DNA of 64,000 nucleotides, taken from assembly GCA_022497155.1 (NCBI GenBank), contig MU385712.1, forward strand, positions 557,765-621,764, written 5' to 3'. The translations under genes were made by a program, and so were the position numbers. This document shows, piece after piece, positions 36,061 to 47,321 of the stretch. This DNA comes from Whalleya microplaca. Taxonomy: Eukaryota; Ascomycota; Sordariomycetes; Xylariales; Xylariaceae. The notes beneath the pieces are model-generated. The model was not told where the DNA came from, ran no database searches, and saw only the letters and a program-made list of their open reading frames with translations. Numbering within the stretch: the stretch's first letter is position 1; each line of letters starts with the position of its first letter.

Positions 36061-36683
36061 TTTTTATTTAGCAGTTATATATTTAATTAATTTACGAAAA
36101 TCGGTATTAGTTTAAAGCTATTTTAATAGTTTTTTAAAGACTGTTTTAAATATTTAAAACAGCTTTTAAAACCTTTTATTTAGGCCGTTTAAAAGTATTT
36201 TAATAACTTTCCGGCTTTTATTAAAATTGTTATTATATTTTAAACGCCGACTATTTGCTAATTTTGCTAAAAATTATTAACGTGGTCGATTTAAGCGTAT
36301 TTAACGTAAAGCAGCTATTATAGTTATAGCAAACGCCGAGCGCCGGCGTTAATAATTATTTATCGAGAATCGAAATATTTACTTTCTAAAGGCGCGTTAT
36401 ACGTAATTTTAGCTTAATAAATTAGCTTGTGCTTATTTATCGAGAATTAGTTTAAAATTAATCGATTAAATAAGTTTTTTACGCTAATTACTTAGTAATT
36501 AAGCTGTTTATTAACTAGTAATAAGCTATAAATCCACAGATATATTTATAAATTAAGGAAAATTTACATAGCTAGCCTGAGATTAGTCTGGCATTACATA
36601 ACAATAAGGTAGGTCGAAATTACTGCCAAAAAGGGTATAAAGCTGACTTATTAGCGTCTTTAATTTATGTTTGTGCAAGCCTT

Positions 36684-36723
36684 GACCGATCAGTCTTAGC
36701 CTGCCGATTTGTCGATTAGGGCC
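36684..36723 (-). repeat. Right terminal inverted repeat of Harbinger-like element
   Basis: Reverse complement begins GGCCCTAATCGACAAATCG, typical in starting with GGC after the TWA target. The inner 33 bp match the left repeat at 30 of 33 positions. Confidence 0.9.
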
Positions 36724-36726
36724 TAA
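36724..36726 (+). other. Right target-site duplication TAA
   Basis: Immediately follows the right terminal repeat and equals the TAA before the left repeat at 33221-33223. Confidence 0.75.
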
Positions 36727-38336
36727 TAGTACGGTAGGTAGCAGGGTAGCAGTGGCTGTTTGCCATGTACATATGTACTTGCAGTATCATTGCTACATTA
36801 CCTACATTATCTCTTTATTTCTTTCTCTCTCCAGTCTCTCTCTCACTTTCAGGGGTGATAGGACTAGGTAGGAAGACTATTACATAGTAAAAATTTAATT
36901 TTTTTTTCTTCATTCAATCTTTCACCACATACTCACTTTCCCTCTAGTTCGGTTTGTTGGGCACATCCCACCATATCAACATACCTTATCCATGTGCAAT
37001 TAGATGTGTATGTGTGTCTGATATACATATACATATATACATATACATATATCCATACATACATATTCCGCACCATTAAAGGCCATTCAAAGCCATTAAA
37101 GCCATTTAAGCCATTAACAAACTACCGGATACCTAACTACCTACCTACCCTTAAGTACCCATCCACCATCCTTACACCATACAATTACATACGCACCATA
37201 CGGAATACTTACATACTCCATCCCATCCCATCCCACACTTGTGACTATCATGCGTGCACATACCTTCATGTGCCGTCGCGGACGGGGATAATTCCTGATA
37301 ATGTCCCTCTCCTTGGCAACATTTGGTCGATCTGGAACTTGACATAAGTGCTAAGCTGCTAAGTCAACTTGACCTACCATTAAGTAACTCGACCTTTTTA
37401 CATACGCATACATCAGTACCGTGGAAATCGTCCCTTCACGTCCCTCATCCACCACTCACAGACTCGAACCCGAACTCGAATGCAGAGAAACCCTGAAACC
37501 TCTGAACTCTGAACCTCTGGAGTCTGAACTCTCCTAATCCATCACAACAAAGTTCTCTTCTGCCTACACGAGGCCACACAAGCCATTATCGCATTACCCT
37601 ATTGCGAATACCTCGAAATACCTTTTTTCCCTTAAGCTTCTGCAGCAGGCCTTGGCCCCTTGGCCTTCACCCCTTCACCTTTCCGCCTTTCGTCTTCTCA
37701 CTTTCTCTCCCCTGGTCACCTTGTCGCCTTGTCGCCTGAACGCCTGAACGCCTTGTCATCTTGGGGGGTCATTACGAAACTTCCACTTTCATCCCAACAT
37801 TTTACATACTTTTTTCTTCTCCCGCAGCAAAATCGCAAAATCCGTTCATTCATTCCATTTGTTTGATCTGATACCCCCTCCTGGACCGTCCGTCTTTTTG
37901 TGATCAACTGACAGTTTGTCCAATAATTGTCTAATAATTCATATCCCCGGTCGGTTTTTATGTTCAAGGGGGCCGTCTCGTATCACATGTAGTTTTGCGA
38001 CCATCGATCTAAATCGACCAAATTCGACAAAATTGACCAAATTACCCAAATCGCCGCGACGAAGATCAGATCAGCCAAACCCCCCAACCCTGATACAACC
38101 TCTTCCCACTTACTCAGCCACCGACGTACCATCATTGCATCGGCATCAGCAGCAGCAGCAGCCAACTGCTCCCACCGTCCGTGCTCCGCTACATAAGAAG
38201 GGGGGCCAAATCAGGAAATAAAAAATAAAAATAAAATACAATAAAATAGGAGACACCCATATCGTCCTCACGGCCTGCTTCACTGCCGCCTCATGCGGTT
38301 GACCGACTCGCAGCTACGGTGCGACCGACCGCTCCA
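36727..38336. promoter_or_regulatory. Upstream and leader region of the DOCK gene
   Basis: A long pyrimidine-rich segment (36800-36960) is followed by an ATACATAT microsatellite (about 37021-37068), a run of GCCATTAAA-like decamers (37072-37116), GCCTGAACGCC/GCCTTGTC repeats (37725-37755) and GACCAAATT repeats (38015-38045). A CAGCAG run lies at about 38145-38162. Short upstream frames occur at 37960-37992 (10 codons plus stop) and 38293-38421 (out of frame, overlapping the main start). The real transcript start is not visible, so which of these lie in mRNA is unknown. Confidence 0.45.
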
Positions 38337-41300
38337 ATGCCCTGGCAACCGCTGCCCCGTATCGCCTTCGCCGTCGCGACCTACCCCTTCGAGACCAAGG
38401 TCGAGAACGAGCTCCCGCTAGAGATTGGCGATGACCTATATATAATAGAAGAGACTGTCGACGGCCAATGGCTGCGCGGCTACCTGCTGGCACCGCCCTC
38501 GCTTCTGGCCGGCCTGACCTCTGTCAAGGGCCAGACCCTCGAGGCTCGTGTCTTCTCGGGCATCTTCCCGCGCAGCTGCGTTGAGATACGCGAGGTGCTC
38601 GGTGATGAGGAGGGCAGCTCAGACTACAATGGCAGCCGGCAAGGGGACGAAGACGATGTTCCGCATCTTGGTAGCGACTCCGGGAAGAGCGGTGTGGGTT
38701 CGACAAGAGAACAGCGCAAAAGCAAGTCCGCACAGCCTCCGAATGGCACCATATTAGGAAGAGGACAGAGGGCTATTGCTGCCTCGGAGCTGCGGACCCG
38801 TGACCCGAATGCGCCCAAGCCCGCTGCCCCCGTCCCTATGCTGAGACTCGGCGACGAGACCCCTACGTCTGGCGCGGAACCCTTGATTGACGAGATTGCA
38901 TCATGTCTGCGCGAGTGGCACTCGACCAACTTCCACGAACTACTTCTTACTCGGCAATATTCCAAGCTGGACAAGGTGTCCCAGCTCATTCAGACTCTAG
39001 ATACCTCGAGACGACAATTTCTACATAACCTCCTCACAACGCGCGAGTATAGTACGTTACGGGAGAAGACAGTATGGGATCTGGTCAGAGGGAACAAGCT
39101 GTGTGGAGGGGAAGTCATTGTGCGTGACCCGCATGAGCGAGGAAGAGTTCTAACTGGGGACGATCCTGTTGTGCACATCACCAAGTTGCAGTCGGTAATG
39201 AGTCTGTTGGACGAGCCGCCGCAGCCACAAGTTGAACTCTCGGCTTTGCATCACCTGATGGTCGATGTGAAGAGCTTTGCTGGATCTTCGAACGAACCCA
39301 CTACGCTGGTGATGTACCTCGTCAATAAGTCGGTAGGGGGCGCCTTGACAACCCTCTCGGAAAGCTACATGATCGATGTACCCTCAGGTGGTACAATGGG
39401 ATTTCTGGCTAGGAATACCCAGATGCGCACCTTGTTCACCGACCTCACCTCTGCCGACATTGGCGATGGGCCATCAGCTGATTCGGAACTGTACTTGATT
39501 GTCAAGGTCCGCACGCCCCAGCAAATTAATGCTGGAAAGCCTGTGTCGCGGGCCGGATCTTTTGCCTCGCCCGGCACGCCGTTCTCCAAAGATCACCCTT
39601 CGTCGTCTGGTAGTACTAAGACTTCTAGGAGGAGTATGATGTGGGGATCGACTAGGTCTGCGTTCTCACGAGCGGGAACGAAGCTTGACGCATTATCCGA
39701 ACAGCCCGAAGAGCCGCAGCGGCCACGAACGGAGACTATCAGCAGCCGGGATGAACGAGTACCTCCGAGCACGGCCGGCTCCTCAAGAGCGCCGCGCTCA
39801 TCTGTGGAGGGCCAAGGATCGCAAATGATGGCGGAGAGGATGGTAGGCATCGGGGTGCTGAGCTTGAATCCTATCATGAAGCAAGACGAAGATTCCGAGC
39901 ACGTGGTTACAGTCTGGTCACCCTCGGCGAGGTTCATCACCGAGAAATTGGACAACGCTGAAGGATGGGACGGCCTAGTTCGAGACCTCCTGGAAAGCAA
40001 ATCGGGCCACTACGAGAAGTCTAGAGGCGCAGAACGGTTGCAGGTCCACTTGAAGGCTTTCAACAACCCCGATGCCGATGCTCTCATCAAGGCAACCCCG
40101 ACGTTGCTCTCTGGAATCAGCAAGACGAGCAAGATGGGGTTCTCTGGCGCGCCGACGAAGCCTCGTTCTGATATCTACGTGACTATTACCGAGGCTCTTT
40201 TGGCTCGACAGAACCTACTTTCGCGATTTGCTTCAAGTGCTACCTCGATAGCGCACAGCATGCACGGCAGTAATTTGATAGTCTCGCTAGAAGTGCGGCG
40301 TCAGTCCGGGGACCGCATTGAAAACTGCATATATCAATCTTCGAACTCCGAGGCACTGTCTTCATGGCAGTCGTTTGCCGTAGAGCGCGGTGAACACTGG
40401 GATCAGACTCTCCGACTTTCTCTTCTACCTCCTGATGTCACCACGTCGCATCTTGTGCTCACCGTCTCAGACCTGCCCAATACCCCCTTTGCGATCGCAC
40501 ACATGCCCCTCTGGGATCAACAAGCCTTTATCAGTGATGGACCCCATTCTCTACTTCTCTACAAGCTTGATGAACATATCCATACCGCACTACCGGGACC
40601 GTCCGGGAAGGGCGGGTACTTATCCCTCCCTTGGTCTGCTCGCGGCGATTCGAGCGAGGTTACCGGCCCACTTGCGACGCTTAAGCTCGACACATACCTT
40701 TGCAGCACACGATTTTCTCAGGACCGAATTATTCTAGGCCTGTTGAGATGGAGAGAGGGTTTCAAGGATGACATACCGGCATTACTGAAACAGTTAATAT
40801 TTGTACCAGAGATCGAGGTTGTGAAGCTGCTGAGCGATGTCTTGGACGCACTTTTTGGCATTCTAGTTGAATATCAAGGCAACGACGAATACGAAGACCT
40901 CGTTTTTACAGCACTCGTCCGGGTCCTGGGCATAGTCCATGACCGTCGGTTTAATTTAGGACCTTTGGTTGACCACTATGCCGAAAGCAAGTTTAACTAC
41001 CCCTTCGCAACGCCCTGCCTTGTCAGATCTTTCACACGATTACTCACAAAACCGACCGAGTCCGAGACGGCTCGAAAGTTACGCGCAACCCTCAAGGTCG
41101 TCCGCCAAATCCTGAAATTCATTACTCACGCTAGAGGCCAGCAGAAAGTTAAGGAGGCAGGCATTGGCATTACGAGCAGTACGCCTAGCTTCACACGACA
41201 TCTCCAGAGTATCTTCAAGGCCCTCGACTCGATGATGCGAAGTACCGCACCTGTCCTTGTCGGAAGCCAAACTTTGGCGGTTCAACATTTCCATACCTGG

Positions 41301-44300
41301 TTACCGGAGCTCTCCGGATTGCTTACCACTGAGGAAATATTACACATAGCCATTGACTTCATGGACTCGTGTGCTTTAGTCAAGGGCAAGCTGGTATTGT
41401 ACAAACTCATCTTGATCATCAACTACTCTAAGCTAGACCTTTTCTCGCAAGCCGACCAACGGGCTGCTCTTAGTGCGAACACAGTCCGTTGGATTGCGCC
41501 ACATTGGGGCCGGACCGACGATGTCACGGAGCAGTGGAAGGAGCAAGTTCGACTTTGCTGCTCAGTCATGGCCAGCCAGGTAGAATATCTGAACACGGAG
41601 ATACCAGACTATATCCCGAAGATTATAGATTCATATCTGGCTATCCAGGCTACGGAATTGAAGCCTAAGAACAAACTTTCATTACTTTTTCCTACTTCCT
41701 ACCCCTTCCCTTCCAAAACAATATCTGTCGACCCTGTCCAATTCGATGAGGCGTTAATAGAGCTGTCAGCCATCTTATCTGCGCTCTCGAACTCACCTAA
41801 CGGGATGCAGCTCGAGCTTGCTGCAGACGATCTCACAAAGCTTTTGAAAAACACATTGCAGGTGCATATGAGTATACTACTCGGTGAAGCTTTCCCGTCA
41901 AGCTGGCTTAGTGTATATATCTACCATCACAAATCAACAATGAGGACATTGCAATATATTGCGAGTATCCTTTTGGAATCCTTTTTGCCGGATCCCGACG
42001 AAGCCGAGGACTTTGACACGGATCTTTGGCGGATGTTTTTCACGACGCTCCTCAAACTCGTTGGCAGTGGGTCTTTAGCGCTTGAAACTTTCCCAGAGCA
42101 GAAGCGGAGAGCGGTATGGAAGATTGCCGGTGATGTCAGAGAGCATGGCGCAGAGCTGTTACGGCGGACTTGGGAGGCTATTGGATGGGAGACCAGCCCT
42201 GACGAGAGGACACGGTACGGGCTAACAAAGATGGGTGGCTATCAAGTCCAATATGTACCTACTCTTGTTGGTCCCATTCTCGAGCTTTGTTTGAGCGTCC
42301 ACGAAGGGCTAAGGCGAATGGCTGTCGAAGTCCTCCAAACGATGATTGTCAGCGAATGGACGCTAAGCGAGGACTTGTCTGTCATCCAGACGGAGATGAT
42401 CGATTGTCTGGATGGTTTCTTCAAAGATAAGACCATGACGGAGAGTATCTTGCAGAAGCTCTTCGTCGACGAGCTTCTCGAACGCTTCGAGCCGTTGGCG
42501 CAAGTCGACGGAGATCCCTTGTATGCTGCACTCAAGAGTCTGGTTGAAACGGTAGCCGAATTCTTAGACCTTCTGGTCGCTGTTCACAGTGGAGATGTCA
42601 CAAGTGAAGCTTCTCATTTGATTAACCGCTTACAGCTCATGGAGTTCCTTAGAGACATGCAAAAGGAGGAGATATTTATCAGATATGTCCACCAGTTGGC
42701 AGAACTGCAGTCTAATGCTAGGAATCACACGGAGGCTGGTCTAGCTCTCCGACTCCACGCTGACCTATACGATTGGGAGCCTACTAAATTAACGGGTCCG
42801 CTACATGATCCAGACCTTCCCGAGCAATCGCATTTCGAACGCAAGGAACGCCTGTACTTCGATATGATCAAGCACTTTGAAGATGGAGAGGCTTGGAGCA
42901 TTGCCCTGGCTGCCTACAAGGAACTTCAGTCGCAATACGAAAGCAACATATACGATTTCGCTAAGCTCGCAAGAACGGAGAGAGCTATTGCAACCATACA
43001 CGAAACTCTAGCTAAGGGCGAGAAATTGGTACCGAAGTATTTCAAGGTCGTCTATAAGGGTCTTGGTTTCCCGGTAAATCTACGTGACAAGGAGTTCGTG
43101 TACGAGGGCCCGCCTGCTGAGCGTACATCTTCGTTCACGGACCGCATGCAGGAGCAGTACCCCGCTGCACAGATCATGACCTCTAGCGATGTTGACAGCG
43201 AAGTCGAGGGACAATACTTAGTTGTCTCGGCACTCAGCCCGCATCGTGATCTCAGCCACGCCGTATTCCAGCGGGCACGAGTTCCGCAACCTATTCGGGA
43301 TTACCTTCTTTCAGCACACGCCCAGATGTTCTCGGTATCTTCGAAGCGCAGCACAGGTGGCCCAGTCAATACGCACTATGCCGAAAAGACGATATACACT
43401 ACAGCTGAGCCATTCCCTACGATTCTGCGGCGTAGCGAGATCGTGGATGTCCAGACAATACATCTAAGTGCGAAAGAGACAGGGCTTGAGCGCATTGTCC
43501 GCAAGACCCAGGAGATGACAGCGGTGGAGAAGCGACTGGCCGAAGAGGATGACAACGAAATTGCGCAATTGATGGTCGATGCTATCAGCGTCTCGGTGAA
43601 CCCTAACTCGGAGTCTAGCGTTGCCTGTTACCGGCAGCTTCTTCCTTCCAAATCCGAGGAGGATGAAGAGCCCGAGCTGGACCACCAGGAAAATGCGATC
43701 AAGATGGCTCTCGTCGATCATGCCATTATGATTAAGAGATGTCTAGCTAGCTTCGCTCGTAGTTCGAACCCAATCCTCCTCAAGGGCCACGAGGATCTGC
43801 ACAAACGTAAGCTAAGCCCCAGTGAATTTTGCTACCCGTACGTCTGCTAACATTGACACAGATTTCATGTCTACCTTTGCCCCAGAGATAGAAGTGTTTG
43901 CGCCTGTCCAGCCGGCTCGCAGCAATACTCCCCCTGTACCGTCGCCTACTTGGCGCCAATCATCCCCCACTGAGCACACATCGCCCAAGGTTAAGCTGCC
44001 TTCATCGCCAATAACTAACGGTAACGGCGTCGGCGTGGTTGAAGAAGCATCAGCAGCCCAACCAATCTCCTTACGGCAGCGCGGCACGCGACTCAGCTTC
44101 CTGAACGGCAAGAAGAAGGAATCCATACACTCCAACGGCGACGCGCTGAGCTACAGACCCACGAAGGGCGACAGCGACTCGAACAGCATACAGAGCAAGA
44201 ACAACAAGGACCACTCGAACTCGAACTCGAACTCGAACTCGAACAACAACCGGAGAAGCATATTCCGGACGCCGTCGAACGACAGCTCGCTGCCGCCGCT

Positions 44301-44535
44301 GGGCCAGCCGTACAGCAACGGGCTGGCGGACTCGATCCCGCCGGACTGGATGCAGGACCGGTCGTCGCGCAAGAGCAAGGAGATCGTCGACGTGTTCGAG
44401 CGCGACTTCGACCGCACGCTCAACGAGGGCAAGATGGGGTCGGTGCGCAAGCGCCTGAGCATGCTGAAGCTGGGGAAGAAGCAGAGCAAGCCCAACGGCT
44501 TCTTCATGGGGGGCCTGAATGAGGAACAATCATAG
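38337..44535 (+). CDS. DOCK-family guanine nucleotide exchange factor (Dck1-like)
   Basis: Two exons, 38337-43806 and 43862-44535, separated by a 55-nt intron, encoding 2047 residues. The start is the ATG at 38337 (MPWQPLPRIAFAVATYPF); the open frame extends 18 nt upstream only to a GTG. Domains: an SH3-like N-terminus (about 5-85: DDLYIIEETVDGQWLRGYL and GIFPRSCVEI), a C2/DHR-1 domain (about 610-780, starting PRSDIYVTITEALL), a long helical middle, and the DHR-2 catalytic region (about 1420-1825, with YFKVVYKGLGFP and RLAEEDDNEIAQLMVDAIS). A Ser/Asn-rich tail follows, including an NS repeat at 44213-44245. DOCK proteins load GTP onto Rac/Rho-type GTPases with an ELMO partner; yeast Dck1 acts on Rho5 in stress and polarity signalling. 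Length matches the family (~1900-2000). Confidence 0.93.
44213..44245 (+). repeat. In-frame AACTCG hexanucleotide repeat (Asn-Ser run)
   Basis: A short run of AACTCG units in the second DOCK exon encodes alternating Asn-Ser in the C-terminal tail. Being a multiple of three it can vary in length without frameshift. Confidence 0.85.
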
Positions 44536-47321
44536 TACATACTTATTTCTTCTTGTCTTGTTGTGAGTTCTTGCAGGGGATGTATGGGGAGGGAATGTGG
44601 AGGAGGGGAAGAACCGTCCAGCATCCATTCCCGGTTGCGAACATACTGGAGAAGAGAAGAGGGTATACAAAAGCACATTCATCATCACATCATCACACAT
44701 CTCACACATGGTCACTTTTTGACGGAATACCCCATGCGGAGGAGGGAGGAGTAGGATAATGAGAAAGAAGCCTGACGAAAAGTGTGCGGCGTTCTGGATT
44801 ATCAGATCTTGTTTGTTTGTTTTTGCTTTTGGGGAGTGAGGCAGGCAGGGGGCCGGAGGGGGAAGGGCGAAATGGCGGCGGCTGATTGTGAAGAGAAAAA
44901 ACAACCTCCCTTCTTTTTTGTTTTGTGATCATCATCGCACACACTCACACACAACACACACAATGCCATTTAACCCGCTCGGGCGGGAAACAACTTGTTT
45001 TTGAAACCTTTTTGTTAACTTCTTTTTTACTTTTCGACTAGTAGTAGGGCTTGCTCGTTTTTATTCTCGATGAAACGATCTTTTTTCTCTTTTTTCAGGC
45101 CTGTAAAACAAAAAATTTCTTGCGAGGGTTGTGCTGCGAGGGACAGATATGAGAGAGTATAAGTGGCTGAGTGAGTAAGTGAGTGAGTGAGAGGAAGAGT
45201 GAGAGAGACAGAGAAAGACGGTAAAGACAGAGGATGAATTCTTATATGTACATTGTTATTATTACTTCTACTAAATATCGTAAATCAAAGCCCCCCGATA
45301 ATAACACGTCGCAAGGACGTTAAGCAAACAAACAAGATCTCGGGACCCCTTTTTTACGTAGTACTTTTTGATGAAAAGCATCCGTGCTCTCTGCTCTCTG
45401 TGGAGTTAATACATACTGGCCTTGCATTTTCGAGCACTTTTGCCTCGTATTCGAGGGTCAGGTCTGCCTGTCTGCCTTCAATAACATGTTTTGCGTCACA
45501 CTCGTTGTGGCTCGCGGGGGCTTGGTAGCAAGTACCGAGATCTGCACCCTGGTGTCGTGCTTCATAACTACGCGTAGGCTATTAAGTCTAGACTCCTGAT
45601 GGATAGATGTCGCATTATTTACAGCAATATTGGGAAACGGTATGTTCTCTCATCAAGCTTAAGTTCTTGGTGCATGTTCTTATGAATGAGTGGTTTGGTA
45701 TTGTATAACAACCACGTTCTACATCTTCGTCCTTGGCTGCCTCTCAATTGAACCGGAGAGGTAGGTGCTTGGGGATCGGCACTTTGCTCTCGCAACATGA
45801 GGCCACCTGCACCTTGATACGAGGCCCATGTATTGGCGATCTTTCACGTAACTCCCGTAGTTCCTCCACACAACTGCTGAAGAATAGCTTACCTTATATG
45901 CTGACATTGCATGTTTTATAGATATTTGCTGATCACGAAAACATTAATAAAATGCTCCCGCGTGTGCCAATATTGCAATATTGATCAAGCTGGGGGTTAT
46001 GTCCTGGTTCTCGGTGGGTGGTATCGCTGCTGTGCTGCTGTGGCTTACTAGGTTGCAGTAGCATGGTATAAGGTTGTCGGTTAAATACATCCCAACAAGC
46101 ATGCCGGGGAGGACTATGCATCATCGGTGTAACTTTGTGCGAGGTGGCCTAGGTATTTGCTGAAGAAGTCGTCCTATTCTTATCAAGAACTCTGTCTTCG
46201 GCTTTGTCAAAGAGACGTAAGTGCTTATATATATGTGAGGCCTCAACTCATCTGATGACCTTGCTGCCCCATTATAGGCCAGACTGCTATAAGTAGAAAC
46301 ATTGGTTGTTGACAAGGTTTCAAAAACCGGTTAACAATGTTTTAGTCCGTCCCCTTTGAAACGTGGCGCTCCCCGGTATTCATGATCAACCTTTAGTTAG
46401 CACGGGCAGACGGGCAGACGGGGTAAGGTATCCACACCAACCTACTAACGACGGTCCGAAATCGACACTGAATCCTAAAAGAGATCTCTTGGCTAGATCG
46501 CTTGGCTTCACCTCCCTGTTCGATTGACAATATGTTACGAAGATGGAAACATATTGGACTGCAGAAACTCCGAATGGGTATCTGTCTTCATACCACCATA
46601 CTCACCTTATATACCATCAGAAGTTGCATTTACAGGGTCCAAGAGGGACGATGGTCTGATAATGAATGGGGCTTTGGAGCCTCAATCCTGGAATCTTAGC
46701 TGTTAATTATTCTAGTACTTGGTTGGTTAAACCCCAAACCCTAGTCCCGGACCGATCTAGCGAATAGCGGTTGGTGGACGGCAATCTACCGGCGTGGTAT
46801 GCATTGGGGGGGGGATGTTCAATACTTCGGCTGCAGCTAAAAACCCAAGCTCGCAGACTGAACAGACCCCCATCCATGCAGATCTAGCCTCCGATGAGCA
46901 GGAGATGGGATGAAGGAGAACGTTTCGAAAATAGATTGTGGTGTCACTGTGCCACCGACGGCTGAATTCTTCTATTACTCTTCTGGTCGCGGATCTCCGC
47001 CCGGGCTTGCTCGTTCCTTTTCTTGTCACATTCTCTTGTCTGCTTCTGTGGCCTTTTTTTTGATTTTTGCCAGATTCCGTTCGTGTCTGTTCTTGTTCCT
47101 ATTGTACCTATATTCATAATTGAAATAAACTTGGGTTATATACCAAAACCTGGCTGTGTAACCCGCATATTAACTATATCTCCAACTTTCATATTGACAA
47201 CGCGCAAGCACGCGGGTGCTAGCAAGAAACCACTATTCAGAGGGATCCGGCAAATTCCATTTACGACCTGGTCAATATGAATAGAGCCTCCACGGTGTGG
47301 AGATAGTGACGCTTTAACATA
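44536..47321. other. Intergenic, no gene recognised
   Basis: 2.8 kb after the DOCK gene. A GTGAGTGA-type microsatellite lies at about 45172-45192. A plus-strand frame at 46524-46706 (EDGNILDCRNSEWVSVFIPP) has a protein-like texture but no start, partner exons or known family. Confidence 0.5.

Larger units (their letters stand above)
33224..36723. mobile_element. PIF/Harbinger-type DNA transposon, full length but RIP-inactivated
   Basis: A 3500-bp element bounded by terminal inverted repeats (33224-33263 and 36684-36723) and a TAA target-site duplication. The minus strand encodes a recognisable but stop-riddled Harbinger DDE transposase (about 36060-35325). The plus strand near 33521-34600 keeps a second degenerate frame, as expected for the two-gene organisation of this superfamily. 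Base composition changes abruptly at both ends: the interior is extremely AT-rich, TpA is abundant, CpA and TpG are scarce and CpG is retained. That is the direction expected from RIP (CpA to TpA on either strand). The element is immobile as it stands but could be cross-mobilised through its intact ends. Confidence 0.88.

Noticed and set aside
38319..38336. N-terminal extension of the DOCK protein by six codons
   Set aside because: The extension begins at GTG, not a normal nuclear start; ATG 38337 is used.
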